From positions 60,522 through 124,521 of the forward strand of contig JAFYZT010000044.1 of NCBI GenBank assembly GCA_017548605.1: a DNA stretch of 64,000 nucleotides, given 5' to 3'. Shown one piece after another: positions 36,922 to 45,313 of the stretch. This stretch comes from Prevotella sp. (GTDB lineage Bacteria; Bacteroidota; Bacteroidia; Bacteroidales; Bacteroidaceae). The notes beneath the pieces are model-generated. The model was not told the origin of the DNA. It was given only the letters and a program-made list of their open reading frames with translations, and ran no database searches. Position 1 is the stretch's first letter. Every line of letters begins with the position of its first letter. A program made the translations under genes and the position numbers.

Positions 36922-36952
36922 TTGTTAAAAAGAAAACAAATGACTATCTTTG
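36922..36952 (+). promoter_or_regulatory. Promoter for the xylan esterase-symporter-xylanase operon
   Basis: TTG (36922-36924), 20 bases, TATCTTTG (36945-36952). The word gttgtt occurs at 36902-36907 and again at 36921-36926, a 19-base direct repeat overlapping the -33 region, a possible site for the divergent regulator. Confidence 0.65.
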
Positions 36953-37011
36953 CAAACAATTAGCAATCTTATCAGCCTCATTGGCACTCATAAGCCCAAT
37001 AAGCCTAATAT

Positions 37012-38283
37012 ATGAAAAGAATCAACCTCTTATTGTGTGCATTTTTGTCGACAGCCATGTTGGCATGTGCCCAAAAACCGACGACGGCGAGACAGCCTTC
37101 TGAATGGACGGGGACATGGGCCACAGCCGTGGAAAAACCCGGCCAGGGCGACATGCCCCAATCATCGCTCTCCAACCGTTCATTACGACAAATTGTTCAC
37201 GTGAGCCTTGGCGGCGAGATGTTGCGTCTGCGCTTGTCGAACGTACAAAGCAGCACGCCCGTCGACATCAAGAGTGTGTACATCGCTGATGCCACCTATA
37301 TGAGCCGTATCAATGCAGCTACTGCCACCTACCTGACTTTCGGCGGCAACCGGAACTTGACGCTACAGGGCGGCGAGGAAATGGTGAGTGACGTGGTGGC
37401 TTATCACCTGCGCCCTCAGCAGCGGCTAGCTATCACTATCAACTATGGTGAACGCACCCCAGAGGAAGCATCCTGTCATCGTGGATCGCGCACCACCTCC
37501 TACATCATCACTGGAGAAAGTACACCCGAGAGTGACTTCAGCCATGGCGAGGAAGCAGTGCATTGGTACAACATCGCCTCTATCGACGTAAAGGGTCGTT
37601 GCAATACGGCCATCGCCATTCTCGGTAACAGCATTACCGACGGGCGAGGAAGTACCACCGACGCTCAGGACCGCTGGACTGACTTCTTTGCTGAAGCGCT
37701 GTCGGAGAACTCCGCCTCGACACACATGGGTGTGCTCAACCTCGGCATCGGCGGCAACTGTGTGGTGCGTGGTGGACTGAGCGAGCCGGGAGTGGTACGT
37801 TTCGACCGCGACGTGCTCGGACAGACGGGCATAGGCAACATCATCATTTTCGAGGGTACCAATGACATCGGAAGTTTCGGCGAGCACAATCCCAACATTG
37901 CCGACCAGCTCATCGCCGCCTATCAAGAATTTATCCGCAAGGGACATGAACGTGGACTGAAGGTGTATGGTGCTACCATCACGCCTGTAAAGGGTTCTTT
38001 CTATTACAGCGAGAAACGTGAGGCACAACGCCAACGGGTAAATGAATGGATACGCACCACTGCGGATAAGGCCACCGATGGACAACTGCACTTCGACGGT
38101 TGCATTGATTTCGATGCCGCCGTACGCGACCCGCAGGATCCTGCCGCCCTTCGCGCTGACCTGCAAGACGACTGGCTCCACCTTAACCCCGCCGGCTACA
38201 AACTGATGGGAGAGGTTGCCGCTGAGTTTTTCATACAAATATGCATGACAAGCCAATTATACCCAATAAGCTCAAATTTCTAA
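37012..38283 (+). CDS. xynE: SGNH/GDSL-family esterase, probable acetylxylan esterase
   Basis: This 423-residue lipoprotein (lipobox MLACAQ) has the four SGNH blocks: catalytic Ser in ILGNSITDG, Gly in LGIGGNC, Asn in FEGTNDIG, and Asp/His in DDWLHLNPAGY. The N-terminal about 190 residues form a beta-sandwich. Enzymes of this arrangement remove acetyl groups from sugars; the neighbours point to xylan. The symporter gene starts 14 bases after the stop, so they are one operon. The C-terminal tail (TSQLYPISSNF) is encoded by sequence resembling the cccaataagc words before the gene and may be a recent extension. The symbol follows the P. bryantii cluster from memory. Confidence 0.82.
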   Translation: MKRINLLLCAFLSTAMLACAQKPTTARQPSEWTGTWATAVEKPGQGDMPQSSLSNRSLRQIVHVSLGGEMLRLRLSNVQSSTPVDIKSVYIADATYMSRINAATATYLTFGGNRNLTLQGGEEMVSDVVAYHLRPQQRLAITINYGERTPEEASCHRGSRTTSYIITGESTPESDFSHGEEAVHWYNIASIDVKGRCNTAIAILGNSITDGRGSTTDAQDRWTDFFAEALSENSASTHMGVLNLGIGGNCVVRGGLSEPGVVRFDRDVLGQTGIGNIIIFEGTNDIGSFGEHNPNIADQLIAAYQEFIRKGHERGLKVYGATITPVKGSFYYSEKREAQRQRVNEWIRTTADKATDGQLHFDGCIDFDAAVRDPQDPAALRADLQDDWLHLNPAGYKLMGEVAAEFFIQICMTSQLYPISSNF

Positions 38284-38297
38284 AAACCAAATAAATT

Positions 38298-39707
38298 ATG
38301 CAAAACAATTCACAAGCTCAGGAATCGAAAGGATTCTACAAACTCTCCTGGTTGCAGCGCATCGGATTCGGCTCTGGCGACCTGGCGCAGAACCTGATTT
38401 TTCAGGTTATTTGCACCTACCTTCTGTTCTTTTACACAGACATCTACGGACTTACGCCATCAGCGGTGGCTGTCATGTTCTTGGTGGGTAATGTGGCAAA
38501 CGTAATTTGGGATCCTATCGTGGGTGCATTAATTGACAAGAGCAACCCACGTTATGGTAAATACCGCTCATACCTGCTCTATGTAGGTATCCCTCTGTCG
38601 GGATTCGCCATTCTGTGTTTCTTCAACGGTTTTGCTCCATCGCTGATATATGCATACGTCACCTATATATCGATGCAACTGCTCTATACGTTTATCAATG
38701 TGCCGTACGGAGCGTTGAACTCGTCACTTACGCGTGACACAAACGAAATCACCATCCTCACATCAGTGCGTATGTTTATGGCCAACCTCGGTGGTCTGGC
38801 CGTCAACTCAGGTCTTCCTCTGTTCATCGCTCTGCTTGCTGGAGCACCGTCAGACAGTCTTCCTAAAGACTCGTCGGCTTGGTTCACCACGATGACTATT
38901 TATGCCATTGTTGGTTTCTGTCTGCTCATGTTCTGCTTCTCACAGTGTAAGGAGCGCGTCGTCATGGATGCAAAAGCCACTGAAACGGTGAAAGTGAGTG
39001 ACCTTTGGATGGAATTCCTTCGCAACCGTCCTTTGCGGGTTCTCGCGTTCTTCTTCATTACCGCTTTTGCAATGATGTCGGTCGGCAATGCTGCCGGAGC
39101 CTATTTCATGAACAGCAATCTGCATGGTTCGGCTCAGGAACTGTCTATCTTTATGGCTTTGGGATCAATCCCAGCATTCATATTTATGCCTCTCGTTCCT
39201 TGGTTCAAGCGCATGGTCGGAAAGAAGAACATGTTCTATTTGTTCCTTGGCGCCGCAATTCTCGGTATGGCGATGCTCTATATCATCTCAAAGATGGAAA
39301 ATCCAAGTATGTGGATGATTTATGTGGCTCAGTTTATCAAGAGCACGGGCGTGATTGTGGCCACTGGTTATATGTGGGCACTGGTTCCTGAAGTGATTTC
39401 TTACGGCGAGTACACGACCGGCCGTCGTATTTCCGGTATTGTGAATGCCTTGACGGGACTGTTCTTCAAGGCAGGTATGACCTTCGGAAGCATCGTCGGT
39501 CCTGCTGTATTGGCTTATGTCGGATATAACAGTGAAGTGATTGACCAAACTCCATTAGCCGAAGAGGGTATCCTGTGGCTTGTCTGTGTCATCCCCGCTA
39601 TTTTGCTTTTGCTCGCCATTTTCATCATCTCGAAGTATGAACTTACCGATGAAAAGATTGACGCAATCAACCGCGAGATAGAGGCAAGATCAGCCACTGA
39701 AGAATGA
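38298..39707 (+). CDS. xynD: GPH-family sugar:cation symporter for xylo-oligosaccharides
   Basis: This inner-membrane transporter has 469 residues and about 12 membrane helices. The family signature is near the N-terminus: FGSGDLAQNLIFQVICTYLLFFYTDIYGL and VANVIWDPIVGALIDKSNPRYGKYRSY, typical of glycoside-pentoside-hexuronide symporters (MelB/XynB-transport type). It lies between the acetyl esterase and the GH10 gene, so xylo-oligosaccharides or xylobiose are the probable cargo, driven by Na+ or H+. Codon use is slightly more AT-rich than its neighbours, as is common for membrane proteins. The substrate is inference from context. Confidence 0.9.
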   Translation: MQNNSQAQESKGFYKLSWLQRIGFGSGDLAQNLIFQVICTYLLFFYTDIYGLTPSAVAVMFLVGNVANVIWDPIVGALIDKSNPRYGKYRSYLLYVGIPLSGFAILCFFNGFAPSLIYAYVTYISMQLLYTFINVPYGALNSSLTRDTNEITILTSVRMFMANLGGLAVNSGLPLFIALLAGAPSDSLPKDSSAWFTTMTIYAIVGFCLLMFCFSQCKERVVMDAKATETVKVSDLWMEFLRNRPLRVLAFFFITAFAMMSVGNAAGAYFMNSNLHGSAQELSIFMALGSIPAFIFMPLVPWFKRMVGKKNMFYLFLGAAILGMAMLYIISKMENPSMWMIYVAQFIKSTGVIVATGYMWALVPEVISYGEYTTGRRISGIVNALTGLFFKAGMTFGSIVGPAVLAYVGYNSEVIDQTPLAEEGILWLVCVIPAILLLLAIFIISKYELTDEKIDAINREIEARSATEE

Positions 39708-39747
39708 TCTTTAAGACACGTTAGAGGATTTAGTATTAACTGAACCC

Positions 39748-40926
39748 ATGAAGAAGTATCTGTTTGTCCTCACCCTGTTGGCATTCTGTGCCAACGGGGT
39801 GGAGGCCCAAACAAAGCCCTTATCACTGGCCGATGCCTACCGCGACTACTGGTACACTGGTGTTAGCGTGAACCAGTGGCAGGTGGCAGCCGACCCGTCG
39901 GGCAGCAACGAGCACGACGTGACCGGTCAGGTGAGCAACGACCAGACTGCCGACTGGCCCCTGATAGTGGATAACTTCAATTTCGTAGTGGCCGAGAACT
40001 GCATGAAATGCGAGGTTATTCACCCCAAGGAAGGAGTCTACGACTTCACCCTGGCCGACCAGTTCGTTGACAAGGCAAAGGCTGCTGGGAAGAAAGTGCT
40101 CGGACACTGCCTCATCTGGCACTCACAATGTGCTCCCTGGTTCCACTTCGACAAGGATGGTAAGCCCGTGTCTGCCGAAGTGCTGAAGAAACGTATGCGC
40201 GAGCATATCTTCACCATCGTGAGCCATTTCAAGGGACGTGTGGATGCCTGGGACGTGGTGAACGAGGGCTTCGAAGACGACGGTACACCACGGAAGAGTC
40301 TGTTCTACCAGATTCTCGGCACCGACTACATCCCCTTGGCGTTCCGCTATGCCCATGAGGCTGACCCTAATGCCGAGTTGTACTACAATGATTTCTCGAT
40401 GAATAAGTCCACAAAGGTGGAAGGTGTGGCGGCGTTCTTCCGTCCGCTCATCCAACAGGGCTTACCCATCACCGCTATCGGTATGCAGGGACATATGATT
40501 CTCGAGGACAATGTTGACAATTCGCTTATCAAAGAATATGAGCACTCCATCGAGACTATCGCAGCCCTGGGCGTGCCCACGTTCTTCTCCGAGCTCGACC
40601 TCTCTGTGCTGCCTAACCCTTACGGGTTCTCCGGTGCCAACGTCAGCGATAGGTTTGCCTACCGTCCGGAGATGGATCCTTACAAGGATGGACTGACCAA
40701 GGCCCACGAGGCGAAAATCAGTCAGTACTGGGTGGACTTCTATAAGATGCTGCTGCGCCACCACAAGGATATCATCCGCGTGAATTATTGGTGTCTGAAC
40801 GATGCCAACTCTTGGCGCAATGACTTCCCCATCAAGGGTCGTACCGACTACGCCACCCTCTTCGACCGTCAAGGTCGCCTGAAGCCCTTCGTGCAGCAGC
40901 TGATTGACTTAGTTGGGAAAAAGTAA
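39748..40926 (+). CDS. xynA: GH10 endo-1,4-beta-xylanase
   Basis: This secreted xylanase has 392 residues and a signal peptide (MKKYLFVLTLLAFCANGVEAQ). The GH10 acid/base Glu173 is in AWDVVNE, and the nucleophile Glu282 is in FFSELDLS. Other family blocks are NFVVAENCMKCEVIHPKEG, LGHCLIWHSQ and VNYWCLNDANSW. There is no carbohydrate-binding module, so it probably acts on soluble or already imported xylan fragments. It starts 40 bases after the symporter gene and is part of the same operon. It is followed by a stretch of gtaaaaa words and a C/G-rich hairpin before the GH43 gene. Confidence 0.95.
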   Translation: MKKYLFVLTLLAFCANGVEAQTKPLSLADAYRDYWYTGVSVNQWQVAADPSGSNEHDVTGQVSNDQTADWPLIVDNFNFVVAENCMKCEVIHPKEGVYDFTLADQFVDKAKAAGKKVLGHCLIWHSQCAPWFHFDKDGKPVSAEVLKKRMREHIFTIVSHFKGRVDAWDVVNEGFEDDGTPRKSLFYQILGTDYIPLAFRYAHEADPNAELYYNDFSMNKSTKVEGVAAFFRPLIQQGLPITAIGMQGHMILEDNVDNSLIKEYEHSIETIAALGVPTFFSELDLSVLPNPYGFSGANVSDRFAYRPEMDPYKDGLTKAHEAKISQYWVDFYKMLLRHHKDIIRVNYWCLNDANSWRNDFPIKGRTDYATLFDRQGRLKPFVQQLIDLVGKK

Positions 40927-40988
40927 AAGGGTAAAAAGTAAAAAAGTAAATAACATAAAAACATTTCACAAAAGCCTCTGCCACTTCA

Positions 40989-41008
40989 CCCCCTCCCGTC
41001 GGAGGGGG
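40989..41008. repeat. C-rich/G-rich hairpin (dispersed family, copy 2)
   Basis: ccccctcc, loop cgtc, ggaggggg, followed by agggggaggcc, between the GH10 and GH43 genes. Confidence 0.7.
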
Positions 41009-41037
41009 AAAGGGGGAGGCCCAAAAACCAATAAACA

Positions 41038-42078
41038 ATGAAAAAAGCGCGTTATCTATTCCCAAGTGATTACATGGCAGATCCCGCTGCCAAGGTGTTC
41101 AACGGCCGTCTGTATATCTATCCCTCACATGACTGGGACAGCGGCGAGTGTTTTGATGACGATGGCGGCCACTTCCAGATGAAGGACTACCATGTGTTGT
41201 CGTTCGACGACATCGAGACAGGCGAGGCTACCGACCATGGCGTGATACTCGACGTGAACGATGTGCCCTGGGCCGAGAAACAGCTCTGGGACAGCGACGT
41301 GGTGGAAAAAGACGGTAAGTACTACCTCATCTTCTCCGCCAAAGATTATAATGGTGCGTTCCACCTTGGTGTGGCCGTGGCCGACCGTCCAGAAGGACCG
41401 TTCAAAGCCGAGCCGCAGCCTATCCGCGGTGCCATGAGCATCGACCCCTGTGCCTTCAAGGACGATGACGGACAAATCTACTGCTACTATGGTGGTCTGT
41501 GGGGTGGACAGTTGCAATGGCATGTGCCTCTGGCAGCACCCTTCAAACACGTTGGACAGAAAGAAGGAGAAGAAGCTCCCGCTGGCATGGTCGATATCGG
41601 TCACGCACCCGACCGCAAGACGGAGATGTGGGCTCCCGCCGATGCTCCTGCCCTCTCCAGCTTCGTGGCCCGTATGAGTGACGACGTGAAGCAGTTTGTC
41701 GAGGCACCGCGTCCCGTGGTCATCCTCGACAAGGACGGACAACCGCTGAAAGCCAGTGACCCGCACCGTTTCTTCGAGGCCTCGTGGATGCATAAGATGA
41801 ACGGTAAGTATTATTTCTCATACTCCACCGGCGATTCACACTTCCTGTGCTATGCCACGGGTGATAACCCCTACGGACCGTTCACCTATCAAGGTGTTAT
41901 CCTCGAGCCTGTCGTTGGCTGGACCACCCACCACTGCATTGTCGAATACAAAGGCAAATGGTATCTGTTCCACCACGACTGCGTGCCCTCGAACGACACC
42001 ACTTGGCTCCGTAGCCTGAAGGTGATGCCCCTTGAAATGGACGAGAAAGGCAACCTGAAAACAATGAAGAGCGAGTAA
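41038..42078 (+). CDS. xynB: GH43 beta-xylosidase/exoxylanase, cytoplasmic
   Basis: This 346-residue enzyme has no signal peptide, so it should act in the cytoplasm on oligosaccharides brought in by the symporter. The GH43 five-blade propeller shows its three acidic residues: base Asp15 in DYMADPAAKVF, Asp136 in AMSIDPCAF and acid Glu247 in RFFEASWMHKMNG. Products would be xylose (or arabinose, since GH43 members differ). The 111-base gap to the GH10 gene holds low-complexity words and a hairpin, but no promoter that I can recognise, so it is probably the last gene of the xylan operon. A 15-bp stem terminator follows. Confidence 0.92.
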   Translation: MKKARYLFPSDYMADPAAKVFNGRLYIYPSHDWDSGECFDDDGGHFQMKDYHVLSFDDIETGEATDHGVILDVNDVPWAEKQLWDSDVVEKDGKYYLIFSAKDYNGAFHLGVAVADRPEGPFKAEPQPIRGAMSIDPCAFKDDDGQIYCYYGGLWGGQLQWHVPLAAPFKHVGQKEGEEAPAGMVDIGHAPDRKTEMWAPADAPALSSFVARMSDDVKQFVEAPRPVVILDKDGQPLKASDPHRFFEASWMHKMNGKYYFSYSTGDSHFLCYATGDNPYGPFTYQGVILEPVVGWTTHHCIVEYKGKWYLFHHDCVPSNDTTWLRSLKVMPLEMDEKGNLKTMKSE

Positions 42079-42090
42079 GCCTCACCCCAA

Positions 42091-42112
42091 CCCCTCTCCA
42101 GAAGGAGAGGGG
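42091..42112. repeat. C-rich/G-rich hairpin (dispersed family, copy 3)
   Basis: cccctctcc, loop agaa, ggagagggg, 13 bases after the GH43 stop codon. Confidence 0.75.
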
Positions 42113-42127
42113 CGTGATATGCACGCC

Positions 42128-42165
42128 ATAATCCCCTGCAAGTCATATTGCTTGCAGGGGATTAT
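42128..42165 (+). terminator. Terminator of the xylan operon
   Basis: Perfect 15-bp stem (ataatcccctgcaag) with an 8-base loop. The tail is AT-rich but not a pure T run. Confidence 0.75.
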
Positions 42166-42191
42166 TATGTAATTATTGCTCCGTCTGTGCA

Positions 42192-42247
42192 CCCTCCCTT
42201 TGGGAGGGCCGGGGTGGGTGTTTCCCTTTGGGAGGGTCGGGGTGGGT
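42192..42247. repeat. Tandem ccctttgggaggg/cggggtgggt words (dispersed family, copy 4)
   Basis: Two copies of about 27 bases, ccctttgggagggccggggt and ccctttgggagggtcggggt, each followed by gggtgttt or gggtatt. The first also forms a 7-bp hairpin (ccctccc/gggaggg). The array ends just beyond the small peptide gene at 42249. Confidence 0.8.
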
Positions 42248-42248
42248 A

Positions 42249-42431
42249 TTATTCATCCCACAGATTGAAACTGTAAGTGGTAGTGGGATCCTCATCGTCC
42301 CACATGCCTTGGTTGGATTCAATTGGTCTATCGTTAGTGCTGTTCCAATGTACGGGCATCTCGATGTCACGTGCTTTCATGGCCGATGTTTCGGGTGCCT
42401 TATATGCTTTTGTATCCTTTATCTTGTCCAT
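42249..42431 (-). CDS. Small 60-residue peptide of the Bacteroidota YKAPE type
   Basis: A 60-codon gene starts 16 bases after the stop of the type IX-secreted protein gene on the same strand. The product has a basic start (MDKIKDTKAYKAPETSAMK), no signal peptide, and an acidic, aromatic end (GMWDDEDPTTTYSFNLWDE). The KxYxxPE opening and LWDE-like ending recall small conserved peptides found next to secreted-protein genes in Prevotella and Bacteroides. Function is unknown. The tight spacing suggests co-translation with the large protein. Confidence 0.55.
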   Translation of the reverse strand: MDKIKDTKAYKAPETSAMKARDIEMPVHWNSTNDRPIESNQGMWDDEDPTTTYSFNLWDE

Positions 42432-42447
42432 TTTGCTGTCCTCCTCT

Positions 42448-44367
42448 TTATTTGATAACCACTTTACGTCCGTTCACGATATAAATGCCTTTAGCCAATC
42501 TGTTCATACTTTGAACGCTTTCAGCGACCTTACGACCACTGAGGTCATAAACAGCTCCATCTTCCATCCAAGAATCATTTGGCTTAACACTATATTGTGT
42601 GATGCCTGTTGTTCCTGTATCTTGTGGTTTGCCTAAGTCTTCGAGTAAGAAAATGCCCATAGCGGCATTAGTCGTAGCTGTAATCTCTTCACTCACGTCT
42701 TCACCATTAAGATAAGCCTTTCCTTCTGGAATGATTCTTCCCTCTTTCAGTTTGAAGAACGCATAATTGTTATAGGGGTCTTCTTCAGTCCAATCAGATG
42801 TTTTCTGGAATACCAACAGATGCTGTCCGGCTGTTGCCGTCACAGTACCATCAGAAGCACGAAGTAAGTTGTTGCTCGGTGCCACAATCCCATCTTGTGA
42901 ACTGGCAATTACCAGTTCGTTAACATCTTTCTGCCCTTTTATAATAATGGGTGTCTCAGCAGGGATGAGTGTTTCATTCTCACCCACACCAAATTCTGCG
43001 AATACCGCCGATTCTTGTGTAAACTGCACCACCTTGTAACCATGCACATCTACATCCGAAGTGTTTTTCGCAAGTGTCTTTTCCCAATCGATAGCATTCT
43101 TCGTCACGTATGTCACAAAGCCGGCTGTGCTCATAGTTACCTTTTCCAATGTCTGCTTTGCAAGGATGATGTAAACAGTGTTCAAACGCAGAGCTCCGTT
43201 CGTAGTTTTTGTAATTTTCACCTCTTCTACTTCTTCTCCCTCCAGGGAACTCCATACTTCATCACTTATGCTGCCTACATCAGATTTACAATCTGTTAGT
43301 CCTGTATTAAAGATTAATGCTTTGAGACAATAGCCATCAGGTGCAGTAAAGGTCAACGTCGTTCCATTGTAAAGACGAATCTCAGAATCGTTAATATAGG
43401 CATTTGATGATGTTCCTTTAGCATAAGTCACCTTAACATTTCCAATATATCCTGTCTCAGAGCTAAAATCTGCGATTGGTGTGATGGTGCCACTATAACT
43501 AGTCTCAAAAGTGCTGTTGTTCAGGTTGCCCGTGATGGCGTTGTTGGCTTCTACAGTCAATGTATACGAAGCCAAGCCAGACTTATAGTTATCCGTGGTC
43601 GATGCTGTAGCAGTGATGGTTGTAGTCTTATTTATTGCAGAAGCACCAAAGGTTACTTCGCCTGTAGTTTCGTTAACCGAAATGGCACTGTTTGAACTGG
43701 AATAAGTAATCGTTCCGTCATAACCTTCAGCGTATGTCAAAGTGGGCGGTGTGAAGGTTTCTCCATAATTGGCAGTCACACTTGTTTCAGAAAAAGCGAG
43801 GTTGGGATCTTCTTTTATAGTAGTGGAGCCAGATTCGTAAGTTACAGTAACATCCCAAATCCTAACTGCTCCGCTTGCTGTAATATACCCTGTATTTAAA
43901 TCTAAATTCGAACAATCAATGGTAACTGAACTATCCCCAGTTCCAGAGGCAACACCATTCCCCGCAGCTGATGTGCTATTATATGCACTAAAAAAAAGGG
44001 TTGCTGTATTTCCACCGCCAGTCATAGGCTTACTTGCGTTGGAAACAGTCATTGTAATGGAAGTAATCTTTGCACCATATTCGGGAATTTGAATGTAATA
44101 AGCTTTATTACTAGCATATTTTCTTATCTGCAAATAGTGATACATCGCAGTTGCTGTACTATGGTAATGAATGATTGCATATGTATTCCAAATCTTCTCA
44201 TTTGCATCAGTTATAGATAGAGTTCTATAACTCGTTTGATCCGCAGAAGGATCCGCTGCAACAATATTCGCATTTGTAAGTGTCACTGTCTCTTCCACAG
44301 CCTTTGCTGTCAACGAGACAAGCGTGGCGAGTAGGATTAATAATGTAAAATGTAAAAATTTTCTCAT
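42448..44367 (-). CDS. Type IX-secreted protein with Ig-like repeats
   Basis: This 639-residue secreted protein of unknown function has a signal peptide (MRKFLHFTLLILLATLVSLTAKA) and a first domain rich in Ser/Thr. An Ig-like (MBG-type) repeat follows (LAFSETSVTANYGETFTPPTLTYAEGYDGTITYSS to YTLTVEA). After that come beta-rich stretches shared by Prevotella surface proteins (TAGFVTYVTKNAIDWE, KGQKDVNELVI). The C-terminus (VYDLSGRKVAESV to LAKGIYIVNGRKVVIK) is a clear type A sorting signal for type IX secretion. The gene is more AT-rich than its neighbours. It has a full promoter, with two inverted repeats upstream. Confidence 0.85.
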   Translation of the reverse strand: MRKFLHFTLLILLATLVSLTAKAVEETVTLTNANIVAADPSADQTSYRTLSITDANEKIWNTYAIIHYHSTATAMYHYLQIRKYASNKAYYIQIPEYGAKITSITMTVSNASKPMTGGGNTATLFFSAYNSTSAAGNGVASGTGDSSVTIDCSNLDLNTGYITASGAVRIWDVTVTYESGSTTIKEDPNLAFSETSVTANYGETFTPPTLTYAEGYDGTITYSSSNSAISVNETTGEVTFGASAINKTTTITATASTTDNYKSGLASYTLTVEANNAITGNLNNSTFETSYSGTITPIADFSSETGYIGNVKVTYAKGTSSNAYINDSEIRLYNGTTLTFTAPDGYCLKALIFNTGLTDCKSDVGSISDEVWSSLEGEEVEEVKITKTTNGALRLNTVYIILAKQTLEKVTMSTAGFVTYVTKNAIDWEKTLAKNTSDVDVHGYKVVQFTQESAVFAEFGVGENETLIPAETPIIIKGQKDVNELVIASSQDGIVAPSNNLLRASDGTVTATAGQHLLVFQKTSDWTEEDPYNNYAFFKLKEGRIIPEGKAYLNGEDVSEEITATTNAAMGIFLLEDLGKPQDTGTTGITQYSVKPNDSWMEDGAVYDLSGRKVAESVQSMNRLAKGIYIVNGRKVVIK

Positions 44368-44431
44368 ATTTTGTTATTAGTTTGATTTGCAGGTTGTATC
44401 CAATTATCTACGATTGTTAAATAATCGGGTG

Positions 44432-44463
44432 CAAAGGTACATATATAATGGTACGTAACCAAA
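44432..44463 (-). promoter_or_regulatory. Promoter for the type IX-secreted Ig-like protein gene
   Basis: On the minus strand TTTG (44463-44460), 20 bases, TACCTTTG (44439-44432). Confidence 0.7.
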
Positions 44464-44505
44464 AGAAAGGCCTATTATTTGACAGAAGAACAAAAGGACA
44501 AGTTA

Positions 44506-44531
44506 TTTTGGAATAAAGAACAATTCCAAAA
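44506..44531. repeat. 9-bp inverted repeat ttttggaat/attccaaaa
   Basis: Two 9-base arms separated by 8 bases, 43-68 bases upstream of the -33 element of the Ig-like protein gene. A possible operator, or part of the 3' structure of the carbonic anhydrase-like gene. Confidence 0.5.
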
Positions 44532-44539
44532 GAAATAAT

Positions 44540-44567
44540 TAATGGTTCACAAATTTGTGAACCATTA
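44540..44567 (-). terminator. 28-base perfect palindrome after the gamma carbonic anhydrase gene
   Basis: taatggttcacaaa and its exact reverse complement meet with no spacer. On the minus strand a T-rich stretch follows. It can serve as a terminator for the gene ending at 44650 or as a protein-binding site. Confidence 0.6.
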
Positions 44568-44649
44568 TATGAAGAACCTCAACCAACAAAAAAGTATTAT
44601 TGGGTTTTGCAAATTACAATATTCGAGGTATTTCGGAGAAATGCAGAAA

Positions 44650-45159
44650 TCAATCCTCTTCCAGATACCACTTGGAGTATTCCACGTAGTGGCGGGCATA
44701 ACTCTCAGCCTGGTCTGAACTGGTCTTTTTCAAGAACTTAGCAGGCACACCACCCCAAATCTCATGCTCACCGATGATAGTACCGCCTAACACCAAAGCA
44801 CCGGCAGCCACAATAGCCCCCTCGCCTACCACGGCATTATCGAGCACCACGGCACCCATACCGATGAGTGCACCGCAACGCAGCGTACAGGCATGAACAG
44901 TGGCATTATGGCCGATGGTAACGTCATCCTCGATGATGGTCGGACCAATCTTGTTGGTGACATGCACCACAGCACCATCCTGCACATTGACACGGTTACC
45001 CATAGTGACAGGAGCCACATCGCCACGCACCACAGCATTGAACCACACCGAGCACTCATCGCCCATGGTTACCTCGCCCACGATGGCGGCGTTTTCACTG
45101 AAATAACATTCCTTGCCCCATTTCGGAGTCAAGCCTTTAACTGATTTTATAATTGCCAT
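44650..45159 (-). CDS. Gamma-class carbonic anhydrase-like hexapeptide protein
   Basis: This 169-residue left-handed beta-helix protein is of the gamma carbonic anhydrase/YrdA/PaaY group. Hexapeptide repeats run from NAAIVGEVTMGDECSVWFNAVVRGD to IVAAGALVLGGTIIGEHEIWGGVPAKFLKK. The trimer-interface zinc ligands are visible as His in VVHVTN and the two His in GHNATVHAC. Such proteins bind zinc, but many lack measurable carbonic anhydrase activity, so the reaction is uncertain. It lies 154 bases downstream of kdtA on the same strand; the gap is filled with gagttacgaatgac words. Confidence 0.88.
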   Translation of the reverse strand: MAIIKSVKGLTPKWGKECYFSENAAIVGEVTMGDECSVWFNAVVRGDVAPVTMGNRVNVQDGAVVHVTNKIGPTIIEDDVTIGHNATVHACTLRCGALIGMGAVVLDNAVVGEGAIVAAGALVLGGTIIGEHEIWGGVPAKFLKKTSSDQAESYARHYVEYSKWYLEED

Positions 45160-45163
45160 TTTT

Positions 45164-45240
45164 TTAGTTACGAGTTACGAATGACGAGTTACAAGTAATG
45201 AATGATGAGTTACGAGTTACGAATGACGAATTCCTCATTG
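45164..45240. repeat. GAGTTACGAATGAC word repeat
   Basis: The words gagttacgaatgac, gagttacaagtaatgaatgat and gagttacgagttacgaatgac follow each other in the gap between kdtA and the gamma carbonic anhydrase-like gene. The rest of the gap (45241-45313) is simple, with cattcaac words. Confidence 0.65.
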
Positions 45241-45313
45241 ATAAATCATCATCGCAAAGCGACAATTTTTCGACATATGTCTCAACAACTCGTCAACATT
45301 CAACACTCAAAAC

